Shown here: one piece after another, positions 8,108 to 16,547 of the stretch
Layout of the letters: every line of letters starts with the position of its first letter
Position numbering within the stretch: position 1 is the first letter of the stretch
IMG/VR virus record: IMGVR_UViG_3300024054_000031
Location: 1-39,919 of that record
DNA length: 39,919 bases
Reading direction: 5' to 3' (one strand)
Source of the DNA: a virus
Made by a program: the position numbers and the translations under genes
The notes under the pieces: generated by a model
Seen by the model: only the letters and a program-made list of their open reading frames with translations
Databases searched by the model: none
Told to the model about the DNA's origin: nothing

Positions 8108-9414
8108 GCACCACGCTTTATTCCTTTGTTTGGTGTTTGTTCAAAACACGGGGAGTCGAAATCTGAGAAATCAATATTGATGCATTCGATTTCCCGTTTC
8201 AATTCAGATTCAAGTCCGTAGAAATTACTCTCGGATATTCCCTTCAGTTCAAGCATCGCATCTTTTTTATTCACTTCCTCAATCTTATTCTGGCGGTTCG
8301 ACCAGATCATCAGTTTCAACATGTTCACGGCCATTTGTTTGATTACGGCCTGAGTGAATTTCTTTTTCTCCAGAATGAGAATATCTGTCAAATCACATAT
8401 GATCGATACGTTCAGGTTTATTCCGTAATTTCCTGACCGGGGATATTCCGTATCTTCAATGTTCCAAAGCTGTGTTCCGTTCAGGTTGCTCTCGTCAACT
8501 TCGATTGGTTCGACACGGAAATATTTATTATACATCTTCCATGTTACCTTATTATATACGTCCTTGTTGCAGTTATCGCAATCCGGCTCTTTTGACCAGT
8601 CGTAATCTTTATTCAATGCCTGGCCTGTAACATCATCCTCAAAATATCCAAAGAAATAACACCCTCCGGCATCTACCTGGTTCGTTATGGTCGTGGTATC
8701 CTGATTTGCATAATAAAGCAGTTTGTCAATCGACACCCATTGAAAGTTTTTTGCCCCGGCGGTCGTAGTTACTGAAAACGTCGCAATCGCATCCTGTTTC
8801 GAGCTATGAAACAAATACAAAGTTAATCCGGACTGATTTTGTGAAAACTGAAACCCAGCCAGATGTATATGTATTCCAAGCCCGATTCGTTTGTTTGGCG
8901 TAATTTTCAAGCCTACAAACCGGCCTTCTTTGATAATCGTATCGCTCATTGACGCTGCACCTTCAAACAGGTTGCGGTGATCCATCAATGCACGGGAAGA
9001 ACCAAGCATTTTTTTTCGGCTCATCATCTGCTCAATGACCATTACGGCGGTCTGTTCATTCTGCTTTATTAGCCAGTCTTCAAGCATTGTACGCCAGTAA
9101 GCTGTTTGCGTCGAAGGATTTTTATTCAGATTTGATCCCTGCAAGGAAATATACGCCCTGCCTGAATATATTACTTTTGCATCTATGGCATAGGTCGTAG
9201 CCCCAGACCATGCAGATAGTTCAAAATTGTCGAAGTCTTCCGCAATGGCATCCAGGGTCTCGATTCCCAGAAACGGGTATTGATCCTGGAAATACAGTCC
9301 GGAGTTAGATGTAGTAACTGTCGTGGTCAAAGCCGGGAAGTCTGGATTCCCAGGTGAACGCCAACCGACCAAGTTGCGAAATGCTGTCCGGAGTCTTGTT
9401 ACGTCGTATGTCAT
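8101..9414 (-). CDS. Structural protein with carbohydrate-binding-like segment (437 aa)
   Basis: This protein lies between the capsid-terminator region and the gp10-like gene, so it is probably a head-tail connector or virion surface component. Residues about 69-107 show a pattern reminiscent of CBM5/12 modules: W69, an aromatic in TTYAIDAKVIYSGRAY, NLNKNP and a closing W107. The remaining C-terminal ~300 residues are beta-rich, with a cysteine pair (DCDNC) near residue 280. There is no signal peptide. Its start overlaps the stop of the preceding 47-aa gene (ATGA). The carbohydrate-binding role is an inference from residue spacing. Confidence 0.75.
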   Translation of the reverse strand: MTYDVTRLRTAFRNLVGWRSPGNPDFPALTTTVTTSNSGLYFQDQYPFLGIETLDAIAEDFDNFELSAWSGATTYAIDAKVIYSGRAYISLQGSNLNKNPSTQTAYWRTMLEDWLIKQNEQTAVMVIEQMMSRKKMLGSSRALMDHRNLFEGAASMSDTIIKEGRFVGLKITPNKRIGLGIHIHLAGFQFSQNQSGLTLYLFHSSKQDAIATFSVTTTAGAKNFQWVSIDKLLYYANQDTTTITNQVDAGGCYFFGYFEDDVTGQALNKDYDWSKEPDCDNCNKDVYNKVTWKMYNKYFRVEPIEVDESNLNGTQLWNIEDTEYPRSGNYGINLNVSIICDLTDILILEKKKFTQAVIKQMAVNMLKLMIWSNRQNKIEEVNKKDAMLELKGISESNFYGLESELKREIECINIDFSDFDSPCFEQTPNKGIKRGAW

Positions 9415-9554
9415 TTCTTTTTATGTTTTGATGCTTCAATAGCACGGTGCATACGCAATGCTTCACCTTTTGTACGGAACGTCTTAATGACCTTCCCTTT
9501 GTCCTTTCCGGAACAATGAAGCAATGAATAACCTGTATTTGATTTCCGTATCAT
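9411..9554 (-). CDS. Small basic protein of the head-tail region (47 aa)
   Basis: A short frame starts with ATG at 9552-9554 and ends with TGA at 9411-9413, overlapping the ATG of the 437-aa gene. The product is strongly basic (about one third K or R), begins MIRKSNTGYSLLHCS and ends in a lysine-rich tail. The tight coupling to the next gene and a start 10 bp after a terminator suggest a real small gene expressed by read-through. I do not recognise the family; a DNA-binding or head-accessory role is possible. Confidence 0.6.
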   Translation of the reverse strand: MIRKSNTGYSLLHCSGKDKGKVIKTFRTKGEALRMHRAIEASKHKKK

Positions 9555-9563
9555 ATGCTTTTA

Positions 9564-9600
9564 AGAAAAAAAGCCAGCCAGCGTTACTACTGGACTGGCT
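9564..9600 (-). terminator. Rho-independent terminator after the major capsid gene
   Basis: On the minus strand AGCCAGTCCAG pairs with CTGGCTGGCT, giving a 10-bp stem with one bulged T and an eight-base loop, followed by seven T residues. It starts about 27 bp after the capsid stop codon. Termination here would raise capsid mRNA relative to the downstream tail genes, a common way to match the high demand for capsid protein. Confidence 0.85.
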
Positions 9601-9627
9601 CTTTCCAAAATCAACGCCATGAAAAAA

Positions 9628-10644
9628 CTACGTTTTGGCAATCGCTGCCTTGTAAATTGTTCCGGGCAATGTGGTCGGGCTGGAATTGTACGCATAGATG
9701 AAACAGTAATCGAAGGAGATCAAAAACGATTCCTTCAGCGTCGCATCGTATCCGGTCCCGGCCTCTGTGGTGTTGTCAGCGCAAGATGCCTGATAGAACA
9801 ACCCGGCTTCGATTCCAAGATCAGGCAGCGGGATCGTTCCCCATTCCTGATATCCGTTCTGTTCCCCTGCACGGGAAGCCGGATCGATCCAGGTCATGAA
9901 ACCAAGCGATCCAATGGGCATACAGAAGACTGTCCCAAAGTCGCCGTCCGCAACGGTGCAGCGATTTGAGTAATACATATTGTAGCCCATGAATTGATAC
10001 GCATAGTTGGTGCCGTTTGCCGATCCCTGGTTTGAAAGTTCCCGGATCATTGACGACATCTGCGTAGAACAAACAACATTGAACGGGCCATAAAGGTCAT
10101 TCGATCCCATGACACCTTCCAGGTTATTGAATAAAACGACACGGTCTGCATATGGCACCTGCATCACATTGCTGGTAACCGTATAGAACGTCGAGTTGTT
10201 TGTCTGCGCCTTGTTTGTGTTCAGATACGTGTAGGCAGCCGTGTCGAGTACGCTTCCAAGTGCGATCTGAACATCCCGCATCTTGCGACCGAAATCATCC
10301 TGGTATTTCACATAGTTATTTGAATACTGCGAAGGCACCATATGAAACCCGACCGTGATCGTTGTCCAGGAAAGGGAGCTAAATGCACTCACGTTGGAAC
10401 CGGATTGAACATTGCACGTCCTTGACGATCCGGTTGAGAAGGTCTTCCGGTTAATGACCGGAATTGTAGTTGCATGCGCCTGAGCTTGTTTTGCTTTTAC
10501 AATCTCATCCGCATTAAGCAGATTCGGAGTGTCGGCCATAAAAGCCGACAGGCAGCCGTACCGGGATATGCGGTGTTCGTAATTATCGAAACCTGCATAC
10601 TGCGCCCGATAGGAGTCTAAAACTGTTGCTGCTAAGTAAGCCAT
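9628..10644 (-). CDS. Major capsid protein (338 aa)
   Basis: This gene has the length, context and composition of an HK97-fold major capsid protein. It follows the scaffold gene, precedes the connector and tail genes, and is closed by a strong terminator. The N-terminal ~40 residues are helical (YLAATVLDSYRAQYAG). The central region has long Ser/Thr/Asn-rich beta stretches, and the C-terminal part resembles a P/A-domain (AGEQNGYQEWGTIPLPDLGI, then SFDYCFIYAYN). The TGA/TAG context is clean and no frameshift is seen. It would form the capsid shell. No fused protease or delta domain is visible, in keeping with a separate scaffold. Confidence 0.88.
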   Translation of the reverse strand: MAYLAATVLDSYRAQYAGFDNYEHRISRYGCLSAFMADTPNLLNADEIVKAKQAQAHATTIPVINRKTFSTGSSRTCNVQSGSNVSAFSSLSWTTITVGFHMVPSQYSNNYVKYQDDFGRKMRDVQIALGSVLDTAAYTYLNTNKAQTNNSTFYTVTSNVMQVPYADRVVLFNNLEGVMGSNDLYGPFNVVCSTQMSSMIRELSNQGSANGTNYAYQFMGYNMYYSNRCTVADGDFGTVFCMPIGSLGFMTWIDPASRAGEQNGYQEWGTIPLPDLGIEAGLFYQASCADNTTEAGTGYDATLKESFLISFDYCFIYAYNSSPTTLPGTIYKAAIAKT

Positions 10645-10704
10645 CGGTTTGCGTTTTTAATTGATTGGTTAATAAATGCAGGCTTCACCTCACCCGTTGT
10701 TTGT

Positions 10705-11607
10705 TTATTGGATAGGCATTTTATCGGCCACCGCCTTTTTGAACGTAGCGATGTATCTTGCATCATTCGATGCGATACCCAAACCCCTGAGATGCCTTGT
10801 TAACTCGGCCTGGGTTTTTATCGTGTCAGGTAGCGGGATCGTTTCGCCGGTGTATTCGGTTCTCTCCGGTGAACCATTTCCTCCTGTCCCTTGTTGGTTT
10901 TTCCCCCTGTCAAGAACAGAAGCAAGACGCTGCGACAATAGCTGCACGGAAGTGATCACTGCACTATCCGAGCTACGCATCTTATTTCCTTCCGCATCAC
11001 GGAAAAACATTGCTCCACTCTCATCATAATCCGCTACCGGGATCAAATCTGCAATGACTTTTTCGACAAAGATTTTCCGCACGTCTTCCGCAACGATTTC
11101 TTTTGGCAGAAATTTCATGCCGGTTAATGCGTAGGTCAGATCGGTGCGTTTCCGGACTTCCATGTTGGCCTTTTTTTCTTTGTCCAGTTCGGCCTTATGT
11201 TTGTCCGAGTTATCTTTATTGATCTTTTCCAGCCGGGTAACTTCTTTACCAAGCTCTTCAACTTTGGCTTTCAGCACTTCATCCCCTCTGCCGTCTTTGA
11301 GCTTCTTCTCCGTTTCAGCAAGTTGCTGCCGGAGTGGTTCAAGTTGTCTGCCCTGCTCCCATGCCGTACGCAGTATATCCTTCATCCAGTCATATGCTTT
11401 TTTGCCGTCCGGTTTTTTCTGGCCGGTAATCTCGGCAATGTCTTGTTCATAACGTGAATGAATCTGTCCCGCTACGGGTTTAACATCCTTTTCGACAACC
11501 TCATTTCTGAAGTTAGCCAAAAACTCCTGTTCCTGATCCGGAGTACGGACAATGATGTCCTCCCCTTTAAACTCCTCAATCAGTTTTTTTGCTTCCGCTA
11601 TTTTCAT
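10705..11607 (-). CDS. Capsid scaffolding protein (300 aa)
   Basis: This highly charged, mostly helical protein lies directly upstream of the major capsid gene, the usual place for scaffold. A strong coiled coil spans about residues 85-155 (LRQQLAETEKKLKDG onward, rich in K, E and L). A linker rich in G, N and Q follows near 240, and a short C-terminal helical domain near 262-298 could contact the capsid protein. The 60-bp gap to the capsid ATG holds no promoter I can recognise. I see no protease triad, so scaffold is preferred over protease. Confidence 0.8.
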   Translation of the reverse strand: MKIAEAKKLIEEFKGEDIIVRTPDQEQEFLANFRNEVVEKDVKPVAGQIHSRYEQDIAEITGQKKPDGKKAYDWMKDILRTAWEQGRQLEPLRQQLAETEKKLKDGRGDEVLKAKVEELGKEVTRLEKINKDNSDKHKAELDKEKKANMEVRKRTDLTYALTGMKFLPKEIVAEDVRKIFVEKVIADLIPVADYDESGAMFFRDAEGNKMRSSDSAVITSVQLLSQRLASVLDRGKNQQGTGGNGSPERTEYTGETIPLPDTIKTQAELTRHLRGLGIASNDARYIATFKKAVADKMPIQ

Positions 11608-11620
11608 TTTTTCATTGAAT

Positions 11621-12061
11621 TTATTTAAGCGGATAAAAATACAAATATGCTTTCACCCTGGCCGTCCCTGTAGCATAATGCTGAACCTGCATACGCATAT
11701 ATCGCCAAGCCATGATAGAGGTAGGACACCAGGCAAATCCACCGTCGGTAGTTCCAAAACTGACTTCTTTCCAAGTTGTGGAAACGTCGCCAGTGTAAAG
11801 CAGGTAAGTGGTGGATAACGTGTACCAGGCAGAGTTATCTAAGGAAACCTGCCATCGGACATGTGTAGAATCATTCGATCCGGTAATATGATCGACATAG
11901 ACCTGCGTTGCGACATAACCGGCGTTCGGAAATTGCTGTGTTATTGCGTAGTTTTTCGTTTCCGCATTGGTCAGCGTATCTGTATAATTCGCAACGGTGA
12001 AAAATTGTGCCGTTGCAATGAATGATATACAGACAAGAAACATGGTTAGATACTTTCTCAT
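11621..12061 (-). CDS. Exported beta-rich protein in the head operon (146 aa)
   Basis: The N-terminus is a signal peptide: KYL followed by a hydrophobic core (MFLVCISFIA) and a cleavage site TA|Q after residue 18. The mature protein has no further hydrophobic segment and reads as beta strands with many Thr, Ser, Tyr and Trp residues, ending VKAYLYFYPLK. It lies 13 bp from the scaffold gene and 4 bp after the preceding gene, so it is co-transcribed with head genes. Its style and C-terminal pattern are similar to the exported 134-aa protein at 38554-38958. I do not know its role; export of a head-operon product is unexpected. Confidence 0.8.
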   Translation of the reverse strand: MRKYLTMFLVCISFIATAQFFTVANYTDTLTNAETKNYAITQQFPNAGYVATQVYVDHITGSNDSTHVRWQVSLDNSAWYTLSTTYLLYTGDVSTTWKEVSFGTTDGGFAWCPTSIMAWRYMRMQVQHYATGTARVKAYLYFYPLK

Positions 12062-12065
12062 TGCT

Positions 12066-12434
12066 TTATGGTTTTTGTGGTTTCTCCTTTTTTTTACCCT
12101 TCGGAGTTTTGGGTTTTGATTCCGGGATCGGTTGCTGCCCGGTAAGATTTTCTTCAGGTGCAGTTTCGGCAGCCGTTGCTTGTTTTGTTGGCTTCGGCTC
12201 TTTCACAGTAGCGGTTGGATCGTGCAGGATTTCTGCTTCAAAATAACCCAGGACGGTTTTCATCTCAGGAATTTTGAAATTTGCATAATCCCTCGGAGAC
12301 ATGATTGCGACACGCTGTATTTCTTCAAAGGTCTTGTCCTGGTGGATGATCCTGTCTGTGATCTTGATATGATACATATCTTTTTCCGTTTCCGGAAATT
12401 CATATGCTGAACATTTATTTCCCTGCATACTCAT
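12066..12434 (-). CDS. Small protein downstream of portal with Lys/Pro-rich tail (122 aa)
   Basis: The first ~75 residues look folded (YHIKITDRII, MSPRDYANFKIPEMKTVLGYFEAEIL). The last ~45 are low complexity, rich in P, K, T, E and Q, and end GKKKEKPQKP. The start overlaps the portal C-terminus by 20 nt. ATG at 12434 or the in-frame ATG at 12428 could serve. I do not recognise the family. The position between portal and scaffold suggests a head accessory protein, and the disordered basic tail could bind DNA or scaffold. Confidence 0.65.
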   Translation of the reverse strand: MSMQGNKCSAYEFPETEKDMYHIKITDRIIHQDKTFEEIQRVAIMSPRDYANFKIPEMKTVLGYFEAEILHDPTATVKEPKPTKQATAAETAPEENLTGQQPIPESKPKTPKGKKKEKPQKP

Positions 12435-14055
12435 TGATTTTTTGTTTGATTCGTTTTATCCGTTCACTCATTTGAAGGTCTTTGCCGAAATCTGACAGGT
12501 TGCCGTTTTCGGCTTCAAATATACTAACATATCTGAGTATATTTAATTTTATGTTAAAATCTTTTTCATCAATGCCCTGTCCGATATATTCTTTTGCACG
12601 GTCAATGCTTATTCCTGGCAATGGATCAATCAGTTGGATTATCTCTGCACGCTGCCTTCCTGATCTGTTATTTCGGAAAACAGTATCGAGTAGTTTATTT
12701 TCCAGTGTCTCGGTGATTACCGGATTCATATTGCCGTCTCGTGATTGTTTAATTTGCTCCACAAGTTGATCCTCTGTCTCAAGATAAAACTGGCTGCCGA
12801 ATGATACAATACATCCATTAACATATGACGGCTCATAGCGTAACCGTGCAAGCGTCAGGTTTGTCCATTCCATTATCGCAGCAAAATTCCGGCCAACATT
12901 CATCAACACTTCTTCTCTGGATTTGAAAGCTGCCTCGACCTGCTTTTCATTGATCGCTTCGCTGCGGATCATCTCTCCGTCATAACCTACACAAGATCGA
13001 TATATGTCCGTGCTTAACCTTTCCACTTCTTCCGTCGAATACTTACAAGCGTCAATTTCTGCACTTACAACCTGAACCGGATTTTCCATTAAATCCACTT
13101 CGCCAGACATCGTAGGAGCAGGAACAGTCCAATATGATCCCGCCCCCGGACTTCCTTTCGGTTTATTTATATCCTGACGGGCTTCATATTTCCCTTCTGC
13201 ATCGGTCCGTTCATTTTCTCCGCTTGCAAACTCATAACTTATGTAGATAGGATATGCCGAGCCAAGCTCCAGATATTTCTTTGATGTTTTGAAAAACAGT
13301 AACCAATCCAGATCGCCCAGAGAATCTGTTATCGGAGATCGTTTGTTGATATAGTTTCCGTCCTGAAGTTTGTCAGACCAGAACATCCGGGCAGGACAAT
13401 AACCAAGACCGTGTTCACGCTCGACCGGATCAGATGACAGTTTCTTGTTCTTGTATCCGAATCGCCTCATATAGGTTGAATCCCATACATAGAGCGATTC
13501 TCCGGATGTCCAGATCACATATTCAACTTCATTCTTTTCGTTGATATTTAAGTCGATAATATTTGAAGGGGAAAGGAAAAAGAAATACGGATCGGGCCGT
13601 TCACCTGTTTGTTCTTCTGGCAATGAAACAACGACCACGCTGTCAATCGCCGTTTTCATTGCGCTCCAACCTTCGATCCGCCAGAGATGCTGCGTCTTTA
13701 TCTTTTTAAGATAATCCATGAAATCAGTCTCATATTCAGATGATATGAAATTGACTTTCTCGCAGTAATCTTTTGCGATCCAGACACGCTCTAATCCTAT
13801 ATATATATCCTTTGTAAGTTCGTTTGTGCATATAGGGAAGGTCAGTAATTGCTCAAAGCGAATTTTTTTATCTTCCGGAAGGACTTCTCCAACCCAGGCA
13901 ATAAATGAATTGTAATACTGCGACAAGTATTTCTGACGGAGTACAATATCGGAATGAAAGGAAAGTCGCTTATGATGCCAAACGGAAGCCTCTATCTCAC
14001 TCCGATGCTTTGGACTGCTTATCAGCTCCTTTATTTGTGCGTTTGACAAGTTCAT
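12415..14055 (-). CDS. Portal protein (546 aa)
   Basis: The portal forms the ring at the capsid vertex through which DNA is packaged. The size (546 aa) and location two small genes downstream of the terminase large subunit fit. The sequence shows the alternating helical and beta pattern of portals, with a central region carrying WRIEGWSAMKT and DPYFFFLSP and a C-terminal helical stretch near residues 480-546. Single residues are not diagnostic; gene order and length carry the call. The start lies 59 nt inside the preceding 70-aa gene. Confidence 0.82.
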   Translation of the reverse strand: MNLSNAQIKELISSPKHRSEIEASVWHHKRLSFHSDIVLRQKYLSQYYNSFIAWVGEVLPEDKKIRFEQLLTFPICTNELTKDIYIGLERVWIAKDYCEKVNFISSEYETDFMDYLKKIKTQHLWRIEGWSAMKTAIDSVVVVSLPEEQTGERPDPYFFFLSPSNIIDLNINEKNEVEYVIWTSGESLYVWDSTYMRRFGYKNKKLSSDPVEREHGLGYCPARMFWSDKLQDGNYINKRSPITDSLGDLDWLLFFKTSKKYLELGSAYPIYISYEFASGENERTDAEGKYEARQDINKPKGSPGAGSYWTVPAPTMSGEVDLMENPVQVVSAEIDACKYSTEEVERLSTDIYRSCVGYDGEMIRSEAINEKQVEAAFKSREEVLMNVGRNFAAIMEWTNLTLARLRYEPSYVNGCIVSFGSQFYLETEDQLVEQIKQSRDGNMNPVITETLENKLLDTVFRNNRSGRQRAEIIQLIDPLPGISIDRAKEYIGQGIDEKDFNIKLNILRYVSIFEAENGNLSDFGKDLQMSERIKRIKQKINEYAGK

Positions 14056-14209
14056 TGGTTACATCGTCATATGTATATTCTTGCCCTTTTAGCGTCCAGC
14101 GATCTTTGATTCTCGGATGCATCTTCTGCCACGTTAGTATCTGTTGTGCTTCTGCGAGATCAAACTCACGTTCACCGAGTGAGCTTGTCATTATTACCGT
14201 CTTAGCCAT
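13997..14209 (-). CDS. Small protein overlapping the portal start (70 aa)
   Basis: A frame begins with ATG at 14207-14209, one base after the stop of the upstream 201-aa gene, and ends at 13997 inside the portal gene. The product begins MAKTVIMTSSLGEREFDLAE and is charged, with a K/S/A-rich tail. The frame is open further upstream, to 14347, but that extension lies in the coding region of the 201-aa gene and looks like shadow sequence, so the inner ATG is preferred. I do not recognise the family; it may be a head accessory protein. Confidence 0.65.
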   Translation of the reverse strand: MAKTVIMTSSLGEREFDLAEAQQILTWQKMHPRIKDRWTLKGQEYTYDDVTNELVKRTNKGADKQSKASE

Positions 14210-14210
14210 A

Positions 14211-14816
14211 TTACCAATCCTCCAGTGGATTGAAGTTTGCCGTCGGATCTGTGATCGTGAAATAATCCGACCAGTTCTCTTTTGTCTCGAAGGAAAGCAC
14301 GTGCTGATCGAAGTCTGAATACCCGCCGATCTTTTTGTCTCCGACAAACAGCGAATGAATCGGGAAACCTTTCACCACTGCGCCATCGACACGATGCCCG
14401 AAATAGCCGTCTTTGTTGACAAGGATCACTTCAAGCGACGTTTCGCACATCAGGGCTTTCAAGTTGCGGATACTGGCTGCCGGCCACCGACGGCAGATGA
14501 AGCTCCATTTTGTCGGCTCGCTTCCGTTAACAATCGGGCTACCGTCAGGGACTTCATTTCCCGAACCAACGGTAATCACTGCGCCAGGTTCGACCGTCGG
14601 ATTATGGATGATCGGTGTAAAGATCGTATGCGTCGCACCGGCTGCTGCAAACAGGGCAGTCCATGTAGCTGCAAGGATCATTGTAGCAACGTCTGCAATC
14701 GATGTTCCGGCACGCCAGAATGTGATCATTTGTATTTGGCCGAAGTTTTCAAAGCATGTGATTGCAGTAATATCCGCAATCTTTGTTGGATTAGGACAGG
14801 TGCATGTAAGTGACAT
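14211..14816 (-). CDS. Structural protein between terminase and portal (201 aa)
   Basis: This protein begins MSLTCTCPNPTKIADITAIT and has a hydrophobic alanine-rich stretch near residues 40-60, but no clear signal peptide. Residues 70-200 are beta-rich with many G, P and V residues. A Bacteroidota promoter lies about 30 bp upstream, so the gene is the first of the late structural transcript. It could be a tail-tube or head decoration protein. The family is not recognised, and the assignment is from position between terminase large subunit and portal. Confidence 0.65.
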   Translation of the reverse strand: MSLTCTCPNPTKIADITAITCFENFGQIQMITFWRAGTSIADVATMILAATWTALFAAAGATHTIFTPIIHNPTVEPGAVITVGSGNEVPDGSPIVNGSEPTKWSFICRRWPAASIRNLKALMCETSLEVILVNKDGYFGHRVDGAVVKGFPIHSLFVGDKKIGGYSDFDQHVLSFETKENWSDYFTITDPTANFNPLEDW

Positions 14817-14844
14817 ATCGTTTTCGTTTTAAGTTTTTCAATGG

Positions 14845-14874
14845 CAAAGATAATACATTAAAAAAAAAAATCAA
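14845..14874 (-). promoter_or_regulatory. Late-operon promoter (Bacteroidota type)
   Basis: On the minus strand TATCTTTG (14845-14852) exactly matches the Bacteroidota -7 TAnnTTTG element. A TTG at 14872-14874 lies 19 bp upstream, the expected place for the -33 element, with an 11-base T run between. Transcription would start near 14838, giving a leader of about 20 nt before the ATG at 14816. This would drive the structural genes from the 201-aa protein onward. Confidence 0.75.
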
Positions 14875-14900
14875 TACCTTCTATGTTATATTGTTGAATA

Positions 14901-16055
14901 TTAGTTGTGTACGGTTATTACACGTCGTGATCTTATTTTTCGCTCCATCGCATAACCAACGGCCTTCAGTGCATGGTTAAAGGCGTCAAACGGCTCATTA
15001 ATAAAGCGACGTGTTTTGTTGTCGTATATCCACTGCCAGTTGCGAAATTCTTTTATGATATTCAAACTCGACTTAGTTACCATGAACTGGTAATCGTGCA
15101 TCATTTCTATATTCTTATTCACACATCCTTTATATTTATATGCAGGTATTATGTTATGTCCCATTGATTTCAGGTCATGTATATCTTTCGGCGATTCGCT
15201 GTCTCCTACGATCAATCCAGTGATATTATTTGCCCGTAATTTATTATCAATCTGCCTGTTTAGCAATCCGGTTTCATAGATGATTTCCTTTAGATAAATC
15301 TTTTCCCCGACACGTGCTATTGCTACCAGTGCCGTCTCGCTATTTGTAAATCCCCAGTCCAGGCCATAAAACACGTCTGCATCCGGGAATTCCTCATCAT
15401 TGCATTGCTGCCAGTTGTTGAATATCAATCCTTCAATTATTCCGAGTTCCCCTTCACCATACACACGCCACCACATCTCGTTTTTTCGCCTGGCTTCAAT
15501 GGCCTGTATTTCATTCTTGCTTAGATACGGATTGTCTTTATACGTAGATTTCAAGATAACACAATCCGGTCGGTCCGCCAGTTCCGTGTGTGCATAAAAC
15601 TCCCGATCCGGGTTAAAGTCTCCAAATATTTTCAACCGTGTGCGTGGTTCTGCCTGATCCCATACTTCGACCGGGATATTATTTAATTCATTGATATATA
15701 AATAATCCCTTCGGGAACCTTTCAACTTCCCCGGTTGATCCGCCGAGAAAAACTCAATGATCGACCTTCCCATCCGATATACATATTCCGATCTGTTCCA
15801 TGCTGCCGGTGAGTTCATGTTCCACTCTTCCAATATCTGAAAAAAGTCCCGCATCACTCCACGCCGTAAATGCGGAAACGTCTCACTCATAATCGAAGCA
15901 ATGACAGGACGCTTAGCGTCTTTAACCAATATAATCAGTAATTGCAGATGTGAATATGTTTTACTGGAACCCGTGCCTCCCTGCGAGAGAATGATCCTGT
16001 TTGTCAGGGATGCTTTTGCTATTGCATGAAAAACCTTAGTTAGTTGCGGTTTCAC
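14901..16055 (-). CDS. Terminase large subunit (384 aa)
   Basis: The packaging motor and nuclease are visible in one chain. A Walker A motif lies at residues 26-33 (GGTGSSKT), a Walker-B-like region at 117-126 (DYLYINELNN) and a coupling region at 144-150 (FGDFNPD). The C-terminal nuclease has D233 in GLDWG, D285 in GDSES and D357 in FDAFNHALKA, as in the RNase H-like terminase nuclease. At 384 aa it is at the short end of the large-terminase range. The start overlaps the small subunit stop by 20 nt, and the reading frame is intact. Confidence 0.95.
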   Translation of the reverse strand: MKPQLTKVFHAIAKASLTNRIILSQGGTGSSKTYSHLQLLIILVKDAKRPVIASIMSETFPHLRRGVMRDFFQILEEWNMNSPAAWNRSEYVYRMGRSIIEFFSADQPGKLKGSRRDYLYINELNNIPVEVWDQAEPRTRLKIFGDFNPDREFYAHTELADRPDCVILKSTYKDNPYLSKNEIQAIEARRKNEMWWRVYGEGELGIIEGLIFNNWQQCNDEEFPDADVFYGLDWGFTNSETALVAIARVGEKIYLKEIIYETGLLNRQIDNKLRANNITGLIVGDSESPKDIHDLKSMGHNIIPAYKYKGCVNKNIEMMHDYQFMVTKSSLNIIKEFRNWQWIYDNKTRRFINEPFDAFNHALKAVGYAMERKIRSRRVITVHN

Positions 16056-16476
16056 TGATTAGTTTTTCCAGTGTGTCTTTGGTTTCCGCCGGAACCAAGA
16101 ATGTAATTGACTGATTCAGGTTGTTGTCTACTTCAACCCGGTCGCTTTGTCCTAAGAATTGCTTACCAAGCCATATCTGCATCGTAACGCTCGGAGCTTG
16201 CAGCCATCCGTTTGCTTGTCTTTCCCCGTTTTCATCAATTACAATCCGGGGGACTCCAAGTGCAGACCTTAGTTGCGCCCTGCGTATTCCGACCTTAAAC
16301 TCTGATAATCCGTTTTTTATGTAATCCGCAAAATACATCTGCTTTTCCGCTATACATCTACGAGAGAGTGTATCTGAAGAAAGTCCAAGAACGGTTGCGA
16401 TCTCTTCTTCATTCGCTCCAATTTTCAATAGGTCGTCAATTCGATTCCAATCTACTGCTTTTTGCGGTCGTGCCAT
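16036..16476 (-). CDS. Terminase small subunit (146 aa)
   Basis: This is the first gene of the packaging module and overlaps the large subunit by 20 nt. Residues about 5-45 form a helix-turn-helix (NRIDDLLKIGANEEEIATVL, then LSSDTLSRR), the DNA-recognition domain expected for a small terminase. The rest is a helical stretch for oligomerisation, with a C-terminal tail that may contact the large subunit. A promoter-like TATATTTG lies about 34 bp upstream. Confidence 0.88.
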   Translation of the reverse strand: MARPQKAVDWNRIDDLLKIGANEEEIATVLGLSSDTLSRRCIAEKQMYFADYIKNGLSEFKVGIRRAQLRSALGVPRIVIDENGERQANGWLQAPSVTMQIWLGKQFLGQSDRVEVDNNLNQSITFLVPAETKDTLEKLISETATN

Positions 16477-16509
16477 TTTTTTAATCTGTTTTTAATCTTT
16501 TTGATAATG

Positions 16510-16517
16510 CAAATATA
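16510..16517 (-). promoter_or_regulatory. Possible promoter before the terminase genes
   Basis: The minus strand reads TATATTTG, an exact TAnnTTTG match, about 34 bp upstream of the terminase small subunit ATG. It lies in the only gap (16477-16547) between the GT25 gene and the terminase. The leader also has two GATTAAAAA copies before the start codon. No clear -33 TTTG lies at the usual distance, so support is moderate. Confidence 0.5.
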
Positions 16518-16547
16518 CTACATAAATCTGATTTCTGTATATCTTAA

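Noticed and set aside
14853-14900. Terminator after the terminase large subunit
   Set aside because: There is an 11-base T run on the minus strand but no adequate GC stem before it; the run instead lies within the promoter region between -33 and -7 elements.
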